Shown here piece after piece: positions 55,424 to 64,000 of a DNA stretch of 64,000 bases. The stretch is from the NCBI RefSeq assembly GCF_028021195.1, contig NZ_CP115668.1, positions 744,001 to 808,000 of the forward strand, written 5' to 3'. Both the position numbers and the translations under genes were made by a program. Source of the DNA: Cutibacterium equinum. GTDB lineage: Bacteria; Actinomycetota; Actinomycetes; Propionibacteriales; Propionibacteriaceae. Under the pieces are notes generated by a model. That model saw nothing but the letters and a program-made list of their open reading frames with translations. It was not told where the DNA came from and did not search any database. Numbering within the stretch: position 1 is the first letter of the stretch; each line of letters begins with the position of its first letter.

Positions 55424-57108
55424 TGTCTCCCCGGTCGACCCATCGGGCTCGACAGGTGGCAGCAGTACACCTCCTCGAGGTCACTGCCACGGCCGTCGTC
55501 CTCGTTGCTGTGGGACAGGCCATCGGTGGTCACCTCGAGGGATTCGTCCTCAGCCCTGGGTGGTACTGGGCGATGGGAATCGGCGGCGTTGTCGCGGCGA
55601 TGGCAGCAGGAGTCGCGATGGGGATGTCAGGTCGTCATGCCCGTGCCGAGGAAGCTGCCCTGCATCCTCGAGTCCTCGATGTGTTCTATCGGCGCTCCCT
55701 GTCCGCGCCACCTGCTCCCGATGAAGGTGGCAGGGTCGTCACCTTGGCCGGTGACAACGCCGAGCGGGTGAGCGAGTACCGTCAGGTGTTCTACCCGGAC
55801 ATGATCGCCGCATTGGCCACTCCCGTCCTTGCATGTCTGGGGATCCTCATCGGTCTGGACTGGCTCACCGGGCTCGTCCTGCTGGCGATGTGCCCTCTCA
55901 TCCCGGCCTTGATCACGGGATTCCTCAAGCTTTTCCGCAAGAGGTCGGCGCAGTCGCGGCAGGAACGTGCACGCCTGAGCGCTGCCTATCTGGACGCCAT
56001 TTCCAACCTCGTCCTCATCAGGATGCTGGGGGCCGGTCAGCGGGTCGAGGATGATCTGCGTCAGCGGGGAGAGGCCAACCGTGCCACGATCATGAGGTTG
56101 TTGGCGGGAAATCAGGTGGTCATCATCATCGTGGACGGCCTGTTCTCCCTGCTGTTCATCGTCATGTCGTCGGGGATGGCCATGACGCGCTGGCGCGACG
56201 GCCACATCACGGCGACCTCGGCCATCACCATCGTGCTGCTCTCGGTTCTGTTGCTGGAACCGCTGCATCAGGTGGCGGCCTTCTTCTACATCGGCATGGG
56301 TGGCAAGGCGTCGCAGAAGGCTCTCGGCAGGTGGTTCGACGAGGCCCCGCAAGCCCCGGCATCGCATGGGTCCACCAGCAGCACAGGTGAGGGTTCGGGA
56401 GCCATGACCCTGCGCGACGTCACTGTGGGGTACGGCGACTCAGAGATCCTGCATGGCGTGGACCTCGTCATCGCGGGCGGGTCCCGAACCGCCATCGTCG
56501 GGCGTTCGGGGGCCGGGAAGTCAACCCTCCTGGGGGTCATGACAGGGACGTTGCCCCCGCGCAGCGGTCAGGTCGTCGTCGACGGTCTCGACGCCGAGAT
56601 CGCCGGGCCCGGCGCCATCCGTGGCGCCAGTGCATCGGTCAACCAGCGGACCTGGTTGTTCGCCGGCACGATCGCTGACAACCTCGCTGTAGCCAACCCG
56701 CATGCCACGGCCGAACAGATGTGGGATGCCCTGAGGCGCGCCGATGTCGCCGACGAGGTGGCGTCGATGCCTCGGGGGCTGGACTCTGATGTCGGCGAAC
56801 AGGGCTGTCTGGTCTCAGGGGGTCAGGCCCAGCGTATTTCCCTGGCGCGGGCCTTCCTGTCGGGGCGGAAGATCCTTCTCCTCGACGAGCCCACCTCCCA
56901 CGTGGACATGGATTCGGAGCGGCGCATCATCGACGCCATCTCCAGGATTGGTGACGACACCACGGTCGTCATGGTCACCCACCGACGCCGTCTGTTGGAA
57001 CTGGCTCGTGACGTCTACCGGGTCACCGACGGCACCCTCGTACCCCTCAGTGCTGACGAGGTGGCTCGCGAGGACACGGAGAGAGCCGAGAGGCAGGATC
57101 GAGCATGA
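55399..57108 (+). CDS. ABC exporter half-transporter, CydD-like
   Basis: 569 aa. Six-helix exporter membrane domain (about residues 20-300) fused to an ATPase with Walker A GRSGAGKSTLLGVM, signature LVSGGQAQRISLARAFLSG and Walker B ILLLDEPTSHVD. Pairs with the next gene as a heterodimer. The membrane domain resembles the CydDC group, which exports thiols and influences haem/cytochrome assembly. Translationally linked to hmuV, so haem- or porphyrin-related export is plausible but unproven. Confidence 0.82.
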   Translation: MPTDTTAVMSPRSTHRARQVAAVHLLEVTATAVVLVAVGQAIGGHLEGFVLSPGWYWAMGIGGVVAAMAAGVAMGMSGRHARAEEAALHPRVLDVFYRRSLSAPPAPDEGGRVVTLAGDNAERVSEYRQVFYPDMIAALATPVLACLGILIGLDWLTGLVLLAMCPLIPALITGFLKLFRKRSAQSRQERARLSAAYLDAISNLVLIRMLGAGQRVEDDLRQRGEANRATIMRLLAGNQVVIIIVDGLFSLLFIVMSSGMAMTRWRDGHITATSAITIVLLSVLLLEPLHQVAAFFYIGMGGKASQKALGRWFDEAPQAPASHGSTSSTGEGSGAMTLRDVTVGYGDSEILHGVDLVIAGGSRTAIVGRSGAGKSTLLGVMTGTLPPRSGQVVVDGLDAEIAGPGAIRGASASVNQRTWLFAGTIADNLAVANPHATAEQMWDALRRADVADEVASMPRGLDSDVGEQGCLVSGGQAQRISLARAFLSGRKILLLDEPTSHVDMDSERRIIDAISRIGDDTTVVMVTHRRRLLELARDVYRVTDGTLVPLSADEVAREDTERAERQDRA

Positions 57109-58778
57109 CTGAACCGTCGACGCGCGAGGTCGTGACGTGGCTGACCGGAATCACCCGTCCGGTTCATCCGCCGCTGTACTTTTCGGCGGTCATGAGGGTC
57201 CTTCACCTGGTTGCCGACATGGGGTTGTTCGCGGTGGCGGCCGGCGGAATGGTCGCCGTCGTCACCTCTGGCTGGTCTGTGGGGGCCTGGCTGGGATGGT
57301 TGGTCGGGCTGGCCCTGGTGCAGGCTGCGGCCTTCTACCTGGAGCAGTTCAGTGGCCATTACGTGGCCTTCAAGGCTCTCGAAGTGTTGCGCACCCACGC
57401 CTTTTCCCAGTTGTGGCCCAAGGCTCCGGCTGTTGTCAGTCATTCGCGCACCGGTGATGTGTTGGCCAGCCTCACCCGGGACGTCGACCGCATCGAGGTC
57501 GTCTACGCCCACACCTTTGCTCCCGTCGTGGCAGCTTTCTTGGCCCCGCTCATCGCTGTCATCACAGGGGGAGTGGTCTACGGATGGTCAGTGGTGGCCA
57601 TCCCTGCGGTCATACTGGTGGCCCTCATCGCGGTCCTGCTCGTCGTCGGGACGAGATCCAGCCTGCACGCCACCCATGAGGTTCTGGGATTGCGACGCGA
57701 GTTGGCTGCTCACCTCACCGATTCTGTCTTCGGTGCGGCTGAAGTGGTGGGGTACGGTCGCCAGGACGACCGGATGGCCGAGATGGCTCGTCTCGACAGC
57801 CAGATCGCCGAAGGGGCGGCCAAGGCGCGCCGATACGTCGCCGTGCGGCGAGCCGCGTGCGTGGCGGCGGCGATGGGGATCGTCGTCTCAGTGTCCCTGA
57901 TGGCGATCCATGAAGGGGTTGGTCCTGTCGGGGTGTGTGCCCTGGCCGCCGCTGGCCTGAGGATCGTCGAGGGGCCGCGTGGCATTGAGGATGCTGTCGG
58001 GTATCTTGACCATTCCTTGGCGGCGGCACGGCGGTTGTGGCAGATCAGCCACTCGCCCATGGAGGTCGTGGACGGGCCACGAGAGTTGTCCTTGGACCAT
58101 GCTCCGACAGTCGAGTGGCGCGACGTCACCTTCTCCTACCGTGAGGCCGATGGAACGGTCCTGCCTCCTGCCCTGGAGGACGTGAACCTCAGCGTTCCTG
58201 CCGGTGGGCACGTCGTCGTGACGGGGGTGTCGGGTTCCGGGAAGACGACCTTGGTGAATGTGTTGCTGCGCCATCACGACCCCGATTCCGGCCAGGTTCT
58301 CCTCGACGGTGAGCCGGTCTCGTCGTTCACCCTGGACTCGCTGCGTCGTTGCATCGCCGTGGTCTCCCAGCGTGTGGAACTGCTCAATGCGTCGATCGCC
58401 GACAACCTGCGACTGGCCGTTCCCGATGCCAGCGACGATGACTTGTGGCAGGTGCTGCAGGAGGTCGGACTGGCTGATGAGGTGCGCGGGATGGAGGACG
58501 GTCTGAGTACGGTCATCGGTCCACGAGGAACAAGGTTGTCGGGAGGTCAGGCCCAGAGATTGACGGTGGCACGGGCCATCCTGCAAAAGCCCAGCATCCT
58601 CGTGCTCGACGAGTTCACCGCATCAGTTGATCCAGGACTGGCCGCAGAAATCCGAACCAATCTGGCACGATGCCTGCCTGAGGTGACAGTGGTGGAGATC
58701 AGTCATGGTCTCGACCACGATGGTGAGGTCGTCGTCATGGACAGGGGGCGCATGGTTGACCCGGCCACCATCGGGTGA
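57105..58778 (+). CDS. ABC exporter half-transporter, CydC-like
   Basis: 557 aa. Exporter membrane domain followed by an ATPase with Walker A GVSGSGKTTLVNVL, signature LSGGQAQRLTVARAIL and Walker B ILVLDEFTASVD. In the last motif Phe replaces the usual Pro. ATG 57105 overlaps the previous stop by 4 bp. The final operon partner of hmuTUV and the CydD-like subunit. Confidence 0.82.
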   Translation: MTEPSTREVVTWLTGITRPVHPPLYFSAVMRVLHLVADMGLFAVAAGGMVAVVTSGWSVGAWLGWLVGLALVQAAAFYLEQFSGHYVAFKALEVLRTHAFSQLWPKAPAVVSHSRTGDVLASLTRDVDRIEVVYAHTFAPVVAAFLAPLIAVITGGVVYGWSVVAIPAVILVALIAVLLVVGTRSSLHATHEVLGLRRELAAHLTDSVFGAAEVVGYGRQDDRMAEMARLDSQIAEGAAKARRYVAVRRAACVAAAMGIVVSVSLMAIHEGVGPVGVCALAAAGLRIVEGPRGIEDAVGYLDHSLAAARRLWQISHSPMEVVDGPRELSLDHAPTVEWRDVTFSYREADGTVLPPALEDVNLSVPAGGHVVVTGVSGSGKTTLVNVLLRHHDPDSGQVLLDGEPVSSFTLDSLRRCIAVVSQRVELLNASIADNLRLAVPDASDDDLWQVLQEVGLADEVRGMEDGLSTVIGPRGTRLSGGQAQRLTVARAILQKPSILVLDEFTASVDPGLAAEIRTNLARCLPEVTVVEISHGLDHDGEVVVMDRGRMVDPATIG

Positions 58779-58815
58779 GGCCACGTATGCTGGTGCCACG
58801 ACTGATGGAGGTGTC

Positions 58816-59307
58816 ATGGGAGCTGCGCGAGGTGCCACGGCAGCCCTGATCCTGATCACTGCCGCCGCGATGGCCGGCTGTGCCCATTCGGACGAGGGTT
58901 CCAGTTCCGACGAGGCTGTCAGGCCGGCGGCCACCCAGGCGAGTTCCGACGTCTCCAACCTCGGGGTGGGATGCGATGCTGCGCTGGCCAACCGGATGGT
59001 CAAACCCGCCACGGTTGCCGCTGTGACAGGGTGGAAGGGCAAGACCGTCACGGTGTGCCTCATGGACTCCGACGGGAAGGTCAACGAGTCCATGCAACAG
59101 ACCTTCAACGGTGATGACGACATCAAGGACGTCATCTGGGGCAATGCCGAGACCGCCCAGGACCGACCTGCCACCTGTCACCCGAAGAAGGATCAGTGGA
59201 CCATGATCATCGACCAGTCGGGCAAGGCGTGGCGTCTGACCCCGTTGGACTGCGTCACGACCCCCGGCGGGTCGTTGACCCCGTCTGAGGAGAAGACGTC
59301 ATCCTGA
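58816..59307 (+). CDS. Small lipoprotein, unknown function
   Basis: 163 aa. Signal peptide with lipobox AMAGC (Cys about residue 22), then an acidic linker and a small domain with four Cys (GCDAAL, TVCLMD, ATCHPKK, LDCVTT) that could form two disulfides. GGAGG 4 nt before ATG 58816. The stop shares a base with coaE, so it links the haem block to the backbone gene. Confidence 0.78.
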   Translation: MGAARGATAALILITAAAMAGCAHSDEGSSSDEAVRPAATQASSDVSNLGVGCDAALANRMVKPATVAAVTGWKGKTVTVCLMDSDGKVNESMQQTFNGDDDIKDVIWGNAETAQDRPATCHPKKDQWTMIIDQSGKAWRLTPLDCVTTPGGSLTPSEEKTSS

Positions 59308-59933
59308 TGCCACGTCGAGACGAAGAATCCCGCATCATTCGGGTTGGCTTGACGGGCGGAATCGCCAGCGGCAAGTCGACGGTGGCCCAGCTGTTGGCCG
59401 CACACGGCGCCGTGGTCATCGATTACGACCAGCTCTCCCGTGACGTCGTGGCAGTCGGATCCGAGGGGCTTGGCCAGGTCGTCGACATCTTCGGCGAGAA
59501 GGTGCTGCACGACGATGGTTCCCTGAACCGTGCTGTGCTGGGGTCCATCGTCTTTGCTGATCCCGCTGCCCGACGGCGTCTGGAAGGCATCATCCACCCG
59601 CTGGTCGAGGAGGCTGCGCGACGAGTCGATGACCGAGCCCGTGGCGCAGGTGGTCAGGTCGTCGTGGTCCACGACATTCCCTTGCTCGTGGAAACTGGCA
59701 GGGCTGACGAGTTCGACACGGTTGTCGTCACCGATGTGGACCCTGCCGAGCAGGTGCGACGTGTCGTCGAGAGGGACGGGGGCCGCGAGGAGGACGCCTG
59801 GGCCAGGATTCGTGCCCAGGCTTCTCGGCAGGAGCGTCTCGAGGTTGCCGACATCGTCATTGACACCGCCCGTCCGCTTGAAGACCTTCCCGGCGAGGTC
59901 GATCGGGCCTGGGATCGCATCCTCGGGAAGTGA
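59307..59933 (+). CDS. coaE: Dephospho-CoA kinase
   Basis: 208-aa last enzyme of coenzyme A synthesis. P-loop GLTGGIASGKSTVAQLL (about residues 14-30), DYDQLSRDVV and HPLVEEAAR. TGATG overlap with the lipoprotein. In Mycobacterium it directly follows rpsA; here the haem block separates them. Confidence 0.95.
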   Translation: MPRRDEESRIIRVGLTGGIASGKSTVAQLLAAHGAVVIDYDQLSRDVVAVGSEGLGQVVDIFGEKVLHDDGSLNRAVLGSIVFADPAARRRLEGIIHPLVEEAARRVDDRARGAGGQVVVVHDIPLLVETGRADEFDTVVVTDVDPAEQVRRVVERDGGREEDAWARIRAQASRQERLEVADIVIDTARPLEDLPGEVDRAWDRILGK

Positions 59934-59980
59934 AGAATTTTGCCAGGGGGCGGTCGTTCCCTTCAGAATTGGTCGTGGGA

Positions 59981-59986
59981 CAATAT
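59981..59986 (+). promoter_or_regulatory. -10 box CAATAT upstream of the YeiH-family gene
   Basis: CAATAT ends 5 nt before GTG 59992 (ACAATA would give 6). No ribosome site, so a leaderless start is likely. Confidence 0.4.
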
Positions 59987-59991
59987 GCGCC

Positions 59992-61002
59992 GTGCCACAA
60001 TCTGTGTCGAAACTTTTGCCCGGTTTGGGGCTGATGGCCATTGCGGCCGCAATGTCATACGGGATCAGTCACTTTGTTCCCCTGCTGTCCAGCATGCTCA
60101 TCGCCATCATCCTCGGGGTGATTGCGCGTAATACCAAGTTGATCCATCCGTCAGCCGAACCTGGAGTGGCCTTCACCAACAAGGTCGTCCTGCGTACTGG
60201 TGTCGTCCTGCTCGGTCTGCGACTGTCGATACCGACGGTGATGTCGTTGGGCTGGGCTCCCATCGTCGTCATCCTCGTCACCTTGACGGTGACCTGGTTC
60301 GCCACCACCTACATCGGCCGTGCGATGAAACTGTCCGGGCCGACCCGTATCCTCACCGCCACCGGTACCGGCATCTGTGGTGCCGCAGCAGTGGCCGGTA
60401 TGTCGGCTGTCGTCCGCCCCGACCTCAAGGGCGAGGAAGGACGCGGTCAGGTCGACGATGCTGCGGCCACCGCAGTGGCATCGGTGACCGTCTTCGGCAC
60501 CGTGGCACTTCTGCTCCTGCCCTGGTTGGCCGGCGTCATGGGGCTGACCGCGCGTCAGACTGGCGTGTGGCTCGGGGCGTCCATCCACGAGGTTGGTCAG
60601 GTGGTCGCTGCGGGCAATATCGCCCATGTCACTGACGTCGCCGTGGTGACCAAGCTTGGTCGCGTCGTGTTGCTGGCTCCCCTCATTGCCCTGGTGGGTC
60701 TGTCTCAGAAACGCAGTGCACAGCGTCACACCGGGACGAAGATGGGGCCGATCATCCCGCACTTCGTTGCGGGGTTTCTCATCATGGTCGTCATCCGGTC
60801 GATCTTCGATCTGCCCTCCTGGCTGGTCGGAGGGGTCAATGAGATCGCCACGATCTTGTTGACGGCCGCCATGGCTGCGATGGGTGCCGGTGTCCGCATC
60901 AAGACCATCGCATCGACGGGTGGACAGGCCATCGGGCTGGGCGCCATCTCAGCGGTTGTTGCTGCTGGTGTCTCCCTGCTTGCTGTCGTTGCCCTGGTCT
61001 GA
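59992..61002 (+). CDS. YeiH-family membrane transporter
   Basis: 336 aa with about ten transmembrane helices. Family segments: RTGVVLLGLRLS, TATGTGICGAAAVAGMSAVV, GASIHEVGQVVAAG and GAGVRIKTIASTGGQAIGLG. Often annotated as putative sulfate exporter; actual substrate unestablished. Start at GTG 59992 by homology length (MPQSVSKLLPG). Confidence 0.88.
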   Translation: MPQSVSKLLPGLGLMAIAAAMSYGISHFVPLLSSMLIAIILGVIARNTKLIHPSAEPGVAFTNKVVLRTGVVLLGLRLSIPTVMSLGWAPIVVILVTLTVTWFATTYIGRAMKLSGPTRILTATGTGICGAAAVAGMSAVVRPDLKGEEGRGQVDDAAATAVASVTVFGTVALLLLPWLAGVMGLTARQTGVWLGASIHEVGQVVAAGNIAHVTDVAVVTKLGRVVLLAPLIALVGLSQKRSAQRHTGTKMGPIIPHFVAGFLIMVVIRSIFDLPSWLVGGVNEIATILLTAAMAAMGAGVRIKTIASTGGQAIGLGAISAVVAAGVSLLAVVALV

Positions 61003-61052
61003 GTTCCCACCGGGCTGAATCTCGGGGGTGCCGCATCGGGGCGGCGTCGAAC

Positions 61053-61058
61053 TAGGGT
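61053..61058 (+). promoter_or_regulatory. -10 box TAGGGT of a probable leaderless uvrB transcript
   Basis: TAGGGT ends 7 nt (TGTCCCC) before ATG 61066. Identical hexamer and spacing to the first GntR gene. No LexA-type box recognised. Confidence 0.5.
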
Positions 61059-61065
61059 TGTCCCC

Positions 61066-63171
61066 ATGCGTCCCGTCACCGACATCACTCGCCGTGTTGC
61101 GCCCTTCCACGTCGTCAGTGAGTTCGAGCCTTCTGGCGATCAGCCGCAGGCCATTGCGGAGCTGGAGAAAAGGGTCAACAACGGTGAGCAGGATGTCGTC
61201 CTGCTTGGTGCCACTGGCACGGGTAAGACGGCGACGGTGGCGTGGCTGGCGGAGAAGTTGCAGCGGCCGATGCTCGTCATGCAGCCCAACAAGACCTTGG
61301 CGGCCCAGTTCGCGCAGGAGTTGCGCACCTTCTTCCCCGACAATGCCGTCGAGTATTTCGTCTCGTACTACGACTACTACCAACCTGAGGCCTACATTCC
61401 GCAGACGGACACCTACATCGAGAAGGACTCCAGCCTCAACGAGGAAGTTGAGAGGCTGCGTCACTCCGCGACGAACTCCCTGCTGACCCGACGAGACGTC
61501 ATCGTGGTCGCCACCGTCTCTGCCATCTACGGTCTGGGTACTCCGCAGGAGTATGTCGATCGGATGATCCCGCTGGAGGTTGGCCAGGAGTGGGACCGTG
61601 ACGAGCTGCTACGAGACCTCGTCACCAACCAGTACGTCCGCAATGACCTCTCGGGGGAGCGCGGCACCTTCCGAGTCCGCGGGGACACCCTGGAGATCTT
61701 CCCGGTCTACGAGGAGAACGCCCTGCGCGTGGAGTTCTTCGGTGATGAGATCGAGGCCCTCACGACGATGCACCCGCTCTCCGGTGAGGTCATCAGTGAG
61801 GACGAGCAGGTCTACGTCTTCCCGGCCACCCACTACGTTGCCGGACCCGAGCGTATGGAGAAGGCGATCGCCTCGATCCAGAAAGAACTGGAGGAGCGCC
61901 TCGGGGTCCTGGAGCGTGACGGCAAACTGTTGGAGGCCCAGCGGCTGCGGATGCGCACCACCTATGACGTCGAGATGATGCAACAGGTCGGTTCCTGCGC
62001 CGGGATCGAGAACTACTCGCGTCACATTGACCAACGCGCTCCCGGCTCGGCCCCGAACTGTCTGCTCGACTACTTCCCCGAGGATTTCGTGCTCGTCATC
62101 GACGAGTCCCACGTCACCGTCCCACAGATTGGTGGCATGTACGAAGGTGACATGAGCCGTAAGCGCACCCTCGTGGAGCACGGTTTCCGGCTGCCCAGCG
62201 CGATGGACAACCGTCCTCTCACCTTCGACGAGTTCACCCAGCGGATCGGCCAGACCGTCTACCTGTCGGCGACTCCCGGGGCTTATGAGACCGAGCGGGC
62301 CGATGGCGTCGTCGAGCAGATCATCCGCCCGACAGGGCTGGTGGATCCCGAGATCATCGTCAAGCCCACTCGTGGCCAGATCGACGATCTCATGGCCGAG
62401 ATCCGCGCGCGAGTGGAGCGTGACGATCGTGTCCTGGTGACGACCCTGACCAAGAAGATGGCCGAAGACCTCACCGACTACCTCATGGAACACGGCATCC
62501 GGACCCGCTACCTGCACTCGGAGATCGACACCCTCAAACGCATCGAGCTTCTCAAGGAACTGCGTATGGGCGAGTTCGACGTCCTCGTCGGCATCAACCT
62601 GCTGCGAGAGGGACTCGACCTTCCTGAGGTGTCCCTGGTGGCGATTCTGGACGCCGACAAGGAAGGATTCCTGCGCTCGGAGCGCTCCCTCATTCAGACC
62701 GTCGGCCGTGCGGCTCGAAATGTCAACGGCCAGGTCATCATGTACGCCGACCAGATGACCGACTCGATGCGGGTTGCCATCGAGGAGACGAATCGGCGTC
62801 GCGAGATCCAGATGGCCTACAACGCCGAGCATGGCATCGACCCCCAGCCGCTCCGCAAGAAGATCGGCGACATCACTGAGATGTTGGCCCGCGAGGAGGC
62901 CGACACTGACGCCTTGGTCGAGAAGTTCAACTATGGCAAGGGCCATCGCGGCTACAACTCGATGATCACCGACGAGCAGCGGGCGGCTCACGGCAAACGC
63001 CTTGACACCTCGACGATGGCCGAGGAGGATCTCGGCGCCCTCATCGTCGAGCTGACCAACGAGATGCGCTCTGCTGCTGGTGAGCTCAAGTTCGAGGTGG
63101 CGGCTCGTCTTCGTGACGAGATCGCGGAGTTGAAGAAGGAATTGCGCCAGATGGTGGAAGCGAACCGATAA
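61066..63171 (+). CDS. uvrB: Excinuclease ABC subunit B
   Basis: 701-aa DNA damage recognition helicase of nucleotide excision repair. Walker [15 protein letters not shown], beta-hairpin [24 protein letters not shown]-like [19 protein letters not shown], motif [11 protein letters not shown] and a C-terminal UVR motif ([18 protein letters not shown]) that contacts UvrC. ATG 61066 supported by family N-terminus and the -10 box. Confidence 0.97.
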   Translation: MRPVTDITRRVAPFHVVSEFEPSGDQPQAIAELEKRVNNGEQDVVLLGATGTGKTATVAWLAEKLQRPMLVMQPNKTLAAQFAQELRTFFPDNAVEYFVSYYDYYQPEAYIPQTDTYIEKDSSLNEEVERLRHSATNSLLTRRDVIVVATVSAIYGLGTPQEYVDRMIPLEVGQEWDRDELLRDLVTNQYVRNDLSGERGTFRVRGDTLEIFPVYEENALRVEFFGDEIEALTTMHPLSGEVISEDEQVYVFPATHYVAGPERMEKAIASIQKELEERLGVLERDGKLLEAQRLRMRTTYDVEMMQQVGSCAGIENYSRHIDQRAPGSAPNCLLDYFPEDFVLVIDESHVTVPQIGGMYEGDMSRKRTLVEHGFRLPSAMDNRPLTFDEFTQRIGQTVYLSATPGAYETERADGVVEQIIRPTGLVDPEIIVKPTRGQIDDLMAEIRARVERDDRVLVTTLTKKMAEDLTDYLMEHGIRTRYLHSEIDTLKRIELLKELRMGEFDVLVGINLLREGLDLPEVSLVAILDADKEGFLRSERSLIQTVGRAARNVNGQVIMYADQMTDSMRVAIEETNRRREIQMAYNAEHGIDPQPLRKKIGDITEMLAREEADTDALVEKFNYGKGHRGYNSMITDEQRAAHGKRLDTSTMAEEDLGALIVELTNEMRSAAGELKFEVAARLRDEIAELKKELRQMVEANR

Positions 63172-63223
63172 TCCGGTCGTGACTCGCGTCGGATGAGGCG
63201 GATGTGAGACAATGGCAGTCCTT

Positions 63224-63336
63224 GGAGGGGAGTACTCCTGAGAAAAGTGTGGTCGTCATCACGATCGTGCCATCACGGTCCGGCTGCACAGCCTCGGTAA
63301 AGCGGCATCCGTCGCACCGATGCGGACGAGACCTCC
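63224..63336 (+). ncRNA. Manganese riboswitch (yybP-ykoY)
   Basis: GGAGGGGAGTA (63224-63234), GTCGTCATCACG (63252-63263) and GACGAGACCTCC (63325-63336) match the three conserved blocks of the yybP-ykoY aptamer. P1 pairs GGAGG (63224-63228) with CCTCC (63332-63336). A -10-like GACAAT (63207-63212) fits a start just upstream. A TerC-family gene, the classic partner, follows. The 198-bp uvrB-terC gap is filled by this element. Confidence 0.9.
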
Positions 63337-63367
63337 GGACCTTCTCGCTAACTCATGGGAGGCCCGG
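63335..63367 (+). promoter_or_regulatory. Expression platform of the Mn riboswitch (SD-sequestering stem)
   Basis: CCGG (63335-63338) plus CCTTCT (63340-63345) can pair with GGGAGG (63357-63362) plus CCGG (63364-63367), burying the ribosome site. Its first two bases belong to P1, so Mn-stabilised P1 would weaken the stem and free the site. Inference from pairing only. Confidence 0.55.
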
Positions 63368-63369
63368 TT

Positions 63370-64000
63370 TTGCACGTTCACGCGTCTGTCTGGATCATCA
63401 CCATCTTGGTGATGGGAGCTCTACTCCTCTTCGATGTCATGGTCTTGGGACGAAGACCCCACGTCCCTTCCACCAAGGAATGCACCGCCTTCGTCGGTGT
63501 CTTCGTCGGCCTGGCCGTGTTGTTCGGCCTGGGGGTGTGGATCCTCCAGGGGCATGCCGCAGGCGGTCAGTTCTTCGCGGTGTGGTTGACCGAGTACAGC
63601 TTGTCGATTGACAACCTGTTCATCTTCCTCATCCTCATGGAGAAGTTCAACGTCCCCCGGAAGTTGCAGCAGTTCGCTCTGCTGGTCGGCATCATCGTCG
63701 CCCTGGTCTTCCGAGGTGTGTTCATTGCTCTGGGCCAGGCGATCCTGGAGGCCTGGGCCTGGGTGTTCTTCATCTTTGGCGCCTTCCTGCTGTACTCGGC
63801 GATCGACCAGGTGCGTGAGTACCGTCATCGGGACGACGAGGACGAGGACACCGGGGAAGAGGGCCGCTTCATGTCGTGGTTCAAGCGCACGGTTCCGACC
63901 ACTGGTGACTTCCGCGGCACCAAGTTCTTCGTGCGTGAGAACGGCAAGACCTTGGCCACCTCGATGTTCATGGTCTGCGTCGCGCTGGGCATGACCGACC
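63370..64000 (+). CDS. TerC-family membrane protein (cut by window end)
   Basis: First 210 codons of a TerC-family protein, linked in other bacteria to manganese export or metalation of secreted proteins. TTG 63370 has GGGAGG 7 nt upstream; an in-frame ATG at 63355 has none. Transmembrane helices carry the conserved acidic residues, including EYSLSIDNLFIF and the C-terminal MTD at the window edge. An acidic loop (RDDEDEDTGEEG) follows the fourth helix. The remaining helices lie outside. Confidence 0.88.
   Translation, partial: MHVHASVWIITILVMGALLLFDVMVLGRRPHVPSTKECTAFVGVFVGLAVLFGLGVWILQGHAAGGQFFAVWLTEYSLSIDNLFIFLILMEKFNVPRKLQQFALLVGIIVALVFRGVFIALGQAILEAWAWVFFIFGAFLLYSAIDQVREYRHRDDEDEDTGEEGRFMSWFKRTVPTTGDFRGTKFFVRENGKTLATSMFMVCVALGMTD

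Noticed and set aside
55399-58778. Calling the ABC pair cydD and cydC outright
   Set aside because: No cydAB oxidase genes are in the window and the operon context is haem uptake, so only a CydDC-like label is justified.
43414-59307. Genomic island with mobile element borders
   Set aside because: No integrase, transposase, terminal repeats or tRNA target at either edge; the tRNA-Leu is 6.6 kb away and intact.
1-64000. CRISPR arrays, rRNA operons, prophage or toxin-antitoxin loci
   Set aside because: No repeat-spacer pattern, rRNA-like segments or matching gene families were seen. Tandem repeats at 8425, 49494 and 51502 have no unique spacers.

Overview
The window is a stretch of a high-GC Gram-positive (actinobacterial) chromosome. 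The best fit is Propionibacteriaceae, probably a Cutibacterium species. This rests on the gene order murC-ftsQ-ftsZ-pgeF-sepF-yggT-divIVA, an ANTAR-type regulator next to polA, Wag31-type DivIVA, an HtaA haem protein with its hmuTUV transporter, a single class F-type sortase, and DtxR-type iron control. The genus is inference from gene content; no database was searched. I see no transposase, integrase, phage gene, CRISPR array or rRNA.

Layout. (1) 1-3362: gluconate use, with gntK-gntP on the minus strand and two paralogous FadR-type GntR regulators on the plus strand. (2) 3373-7891: glycine cleavage operon gcvT-gcvH-gcvP (minus). (3) 8017-12979: a DUF3040 membrane protein (plus) and a MoxR/DUF58/transglutaminase operon (minus). 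(4) 13186-31811: the division and cell-wall cluster, running from four MraZ boxes through mraZ, rsmH, ftsL-like, ftsI, murE, murF, mraY, murD, ftsW, murG, murC, ftsQ, ftsZ, pgeF, sepF and yggT to divIVA, mostly with overlapping stop and start codons. (5) 31976-36712: a DksA-like protein, lspA, rluD, pyruvate kinase, a fluoride riboswitch with tandem crcB genes, and tRNA-Leu(CAA). (6) 36903-48991: the pdtaR-like regulator, a hotdog thioesterase, polA, a minus-strand block (Baeyer-Villiger-type monooxygenase, alpha/beta hydrolase, FAD/Fe-S dehydrogenase, sortase), then rpsA. (7) 49056-59307: an iron/haem block with a lipoprotein, a decayed CobN-like chelatase, LPATG-anchored HtaA behind a DtxR box, hmuTUV, a CydDC-like ABC exporter pair and a small lipoprotein. 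(8) 59307-64000: coaE, a YeiH-family transporter, uvrB, and a Mn2+ (yybP-ykoY) riboswitch in front of a TerC-family gene cut by the window end.

How it fits together. Sections 6-8 contain the backbone polA-rpsA-coaE-uvrB, which is contiguous or nearly so in Mycobacterium. Here it is split twice, by a catabolic/sortase block and by the haem block. The sortase in the first block could anchor the LPATG-bearing HtaA of the second, giving a surface haem receptor that feeds HmuTUV. A shared regulatory theme is leaderless initiation: eight genes without a Shine-Dalgarno have a -10-like hexamer 5-7 nt before the start codon.

Most promising for follow-up: the CobN-like chelatase remnant beside the haem-uptake operon, the repeated leaderless signature, the fluoride riboswitch followed by a chain of overlapping micro-ORFs, and the Mn2+ riboswitch whose P1 strand overlaps a predicted Shine-Dalgarno-sequestering stem.
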